A DNA stretch of 5,440 nucleotides from an uncultured bacterium (GTDB taxonomy: Bacteria; Methylomirabilota; Methylomirabilia; Rokubacteriales; CSP1-6). The notes beneath the pieces are model-generated. The model was not told the origin of the DNA and searched no databases. It saw only the letters and a program-made list of their open reading frames with translations. The stretch spans positions 1 to 5,440 of the forward strand of contig CAMLFJ010000260.1 in assembly GCA_946479205.1 (NCBI GenBank). Reading direction: 5' to 3'. Position numbers and translations under genes: made by a program. This document shows, in pieces, positions 4,695 to 5,440 of the stretch. Each line of letters starts with the position of its first letter. The stretch's first letter is position 1.

Positions 4695-5440
4695 GTGCCC
4701 GCTCCCACTGATCGCTCCGTCGCCGCCCCGGGTTTTCGTAACGATGTTCGAGTCATCGGCCTCATCGCTTCAGCCCATTTCTTCAGTCACTTCTTCCAGC
4801 TCACGCTGCCCCCGCTCTTCCCGCTGCTGAAGGAGGTCTGGGGCGTGCCGTACGTCGCGCTCGGCCTCGCCATGAGCGTGTTCTACGGCGCCTCCGGCGT
4901 CGGCCAGCCCCTGTCCGGCTTCCTGGTGGATCGGGTGGGCGCGCACCGGGTGCTCCTCGGCGGGATGGCCCTCTTCTCCGCGTCCATCGCGCTGGCCGGC
5001 CTCGTGCCCACCTACTGGCTCCTGCTGCCGGTGGCGTTTCTGGCCGGGCTCGGCAACAGCGTGTTCCATCCCGCCGACTATTCGATCCTGAATGCCTCCG
5101 TGGACCCGCGGCGGATCGGGCGCGGCTACAGCGTGCACGCGATCTCGGGCAACCTCGGCTGGGCGGGGGCGCCGAGCGTGGTGGGCGGGCTCACCGCGCA
5201 CTTCGGCGGGCGCGTTGCGCTGGTGACGGTGGGGGCGGCCGGGCTGGCGGGGGTCTCGGTGCTGGCGACCCAGCTCCGGGCCTTCGCGGGGGGGCCGGCG
5301 ACGGAGCGAGCCCGGAGCTCGACCGGGCGCGAGGTGCGCCTGCTGCTGACCGCGCCGATCCTGTCCGCGTTCGCCTATTTCGCGCTGATCGCCACCGCGC
5401 TGATCGGGCTGCAGACCTTCGGCGTCACCACGCTGATGCG
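4695..5440 (+). CDS. MFS transporter, fosmidomycin-resistance (Fsr)-like, 3' end beyond window
   Basis: The first 248 residues of a major facilitator superfamily membrane transporter, about 60 % of a typical member of around 400 residues. Hydrophobic helices are visible near residues 19-45, 53-78, 86-104, 107-127, 145-168, 172-192 and 217-240. The loop after helix 2 carries a motif-A-like GFLVDRVGAHR (75-85). The FHPADYS segment (124-130) and the SGNLGWAGAP segment (151-160) resemble the Fsr group of drug/H+ antiporters. That group exports small molecules such as fosmidomycin, but the substrate here is unknown. The start is GTG at 4695: an in-frame stop lies at 4686-4688, the next ATG (4872) is past the first helix, and AGGA precedes it by 4 nt. 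The divergent cupin gene shares the 60-bp intergenic region, hinting at joint control. Confidence 0.88.
   Translation, partial: MPAPTDRSVAAPGFRNDVRVIGLIASAHFFSHFFQLTLPPLFPLLKEVWGVPYVALGLAMSVFYGASGVGQPLSGFLVDRVGAHRVLLGGMALFSASIALAGLVPTYWLLLPVAFLAGLGNSVFHPADYSILNASVDPRRIGRGYSVHAISGNLGWAGAPSVVGGLTAHFGGRVALVTVGAAGLAGVSVLATQLRAFAGGPATERARSSTGREVRLLLTAPILSAFAYFALIATALIGLQTFGVTTLM

Noticed and set aside
4140..5201. Open frames antisense to the cupin (4140-4688, plus) and MFS (4770-5201, minus) genes
   Set aside because: Biased shadow compositions without motifs; the opposite strand shows the histidine metal motif and transmembrane helices respectively.
1..5440. CRISPR, tRNA, insertion sequence, toxin-antitoxin or phage-defence system
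   Set aside because: No spaced repeats, cloverleaf sequence, inverted terminal repeats, transposase or nuclease motifs were seen; all recognisable genes are metabolic or transport.

Overview
The window is very G+C-rich (visibly near 70 %, not counted exactly), with almost every third codon position G or C, dense gene packing, GTG starts and 2-4 base gaps between genes. That pattern, and the mix of catabolic enzymes, suggests an uncultivated soil or groundwater bacterium such as a Rokubacteria/Methylomirabilota-type or proteobacterial lineage. The window holds no marker gene, so the taxonomy is a low-confidence guess. No rRNA, tRNA, CRISPR or mobile element was seen.

Left two thirds (1-3634), minus strand: one tightly packed operon read right to left. 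It runs from a haloacid-dehalogenase-like HAD protein (2918-3634), to a short-chain dehydrogenase/reductase (ORF 1891-2913), to an APH-type phosphotransferase of the ACAD10/ACAD11 kinase-like family (1052-2131), to a hydantoinase/oxoprolinase HyuA-type subunit (1049 to the left edge, about half present). The junctions are 4 nt, an anomalous 241-nt overlap, and 2 nt, so translational coupling is likely. A -35/-10-like pair sits upstream of the HAD gene.

Right third: a divergently oriented small ABM-family monooxygenase (3750-4067, plus) converges on a cupin-fold, cysteine-dioxygenase-like protein (4080-4634, minus). The two 3' ends are 12 nt apart and a hairpin spans the junction. A 60-bp divergent promoter region (4635-4694) then separates the cupin gene from an Fsr-like MFS transporter (4695 to the right edge, plus, truncated).

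How they may work together (inference): the left operon looks like a small-molecule catabolic unit. The HAD + SDR + APH set resembles pieces of the ACAD10/ACAD11 and levulinate (Lva) type routes, in which a carbonyl is reduced to a hydroxyl that is then phosphorylated for elimination. The HyuA-like ATP-dependent enzyme would open or carboxylate a substrate. The right-hand genes (two oxygenase-like proteins and an exporter) fit oxidation or detoxification and efflux, but nothing in the sequence ties them to the operon. The most notable irregularity is the SDR-APH junction. The SDR frame has no stop where the fold ends and runs 241 nt into the APH gene in another frame, which implies a frameshift, a sequence error or a disguised fusion.
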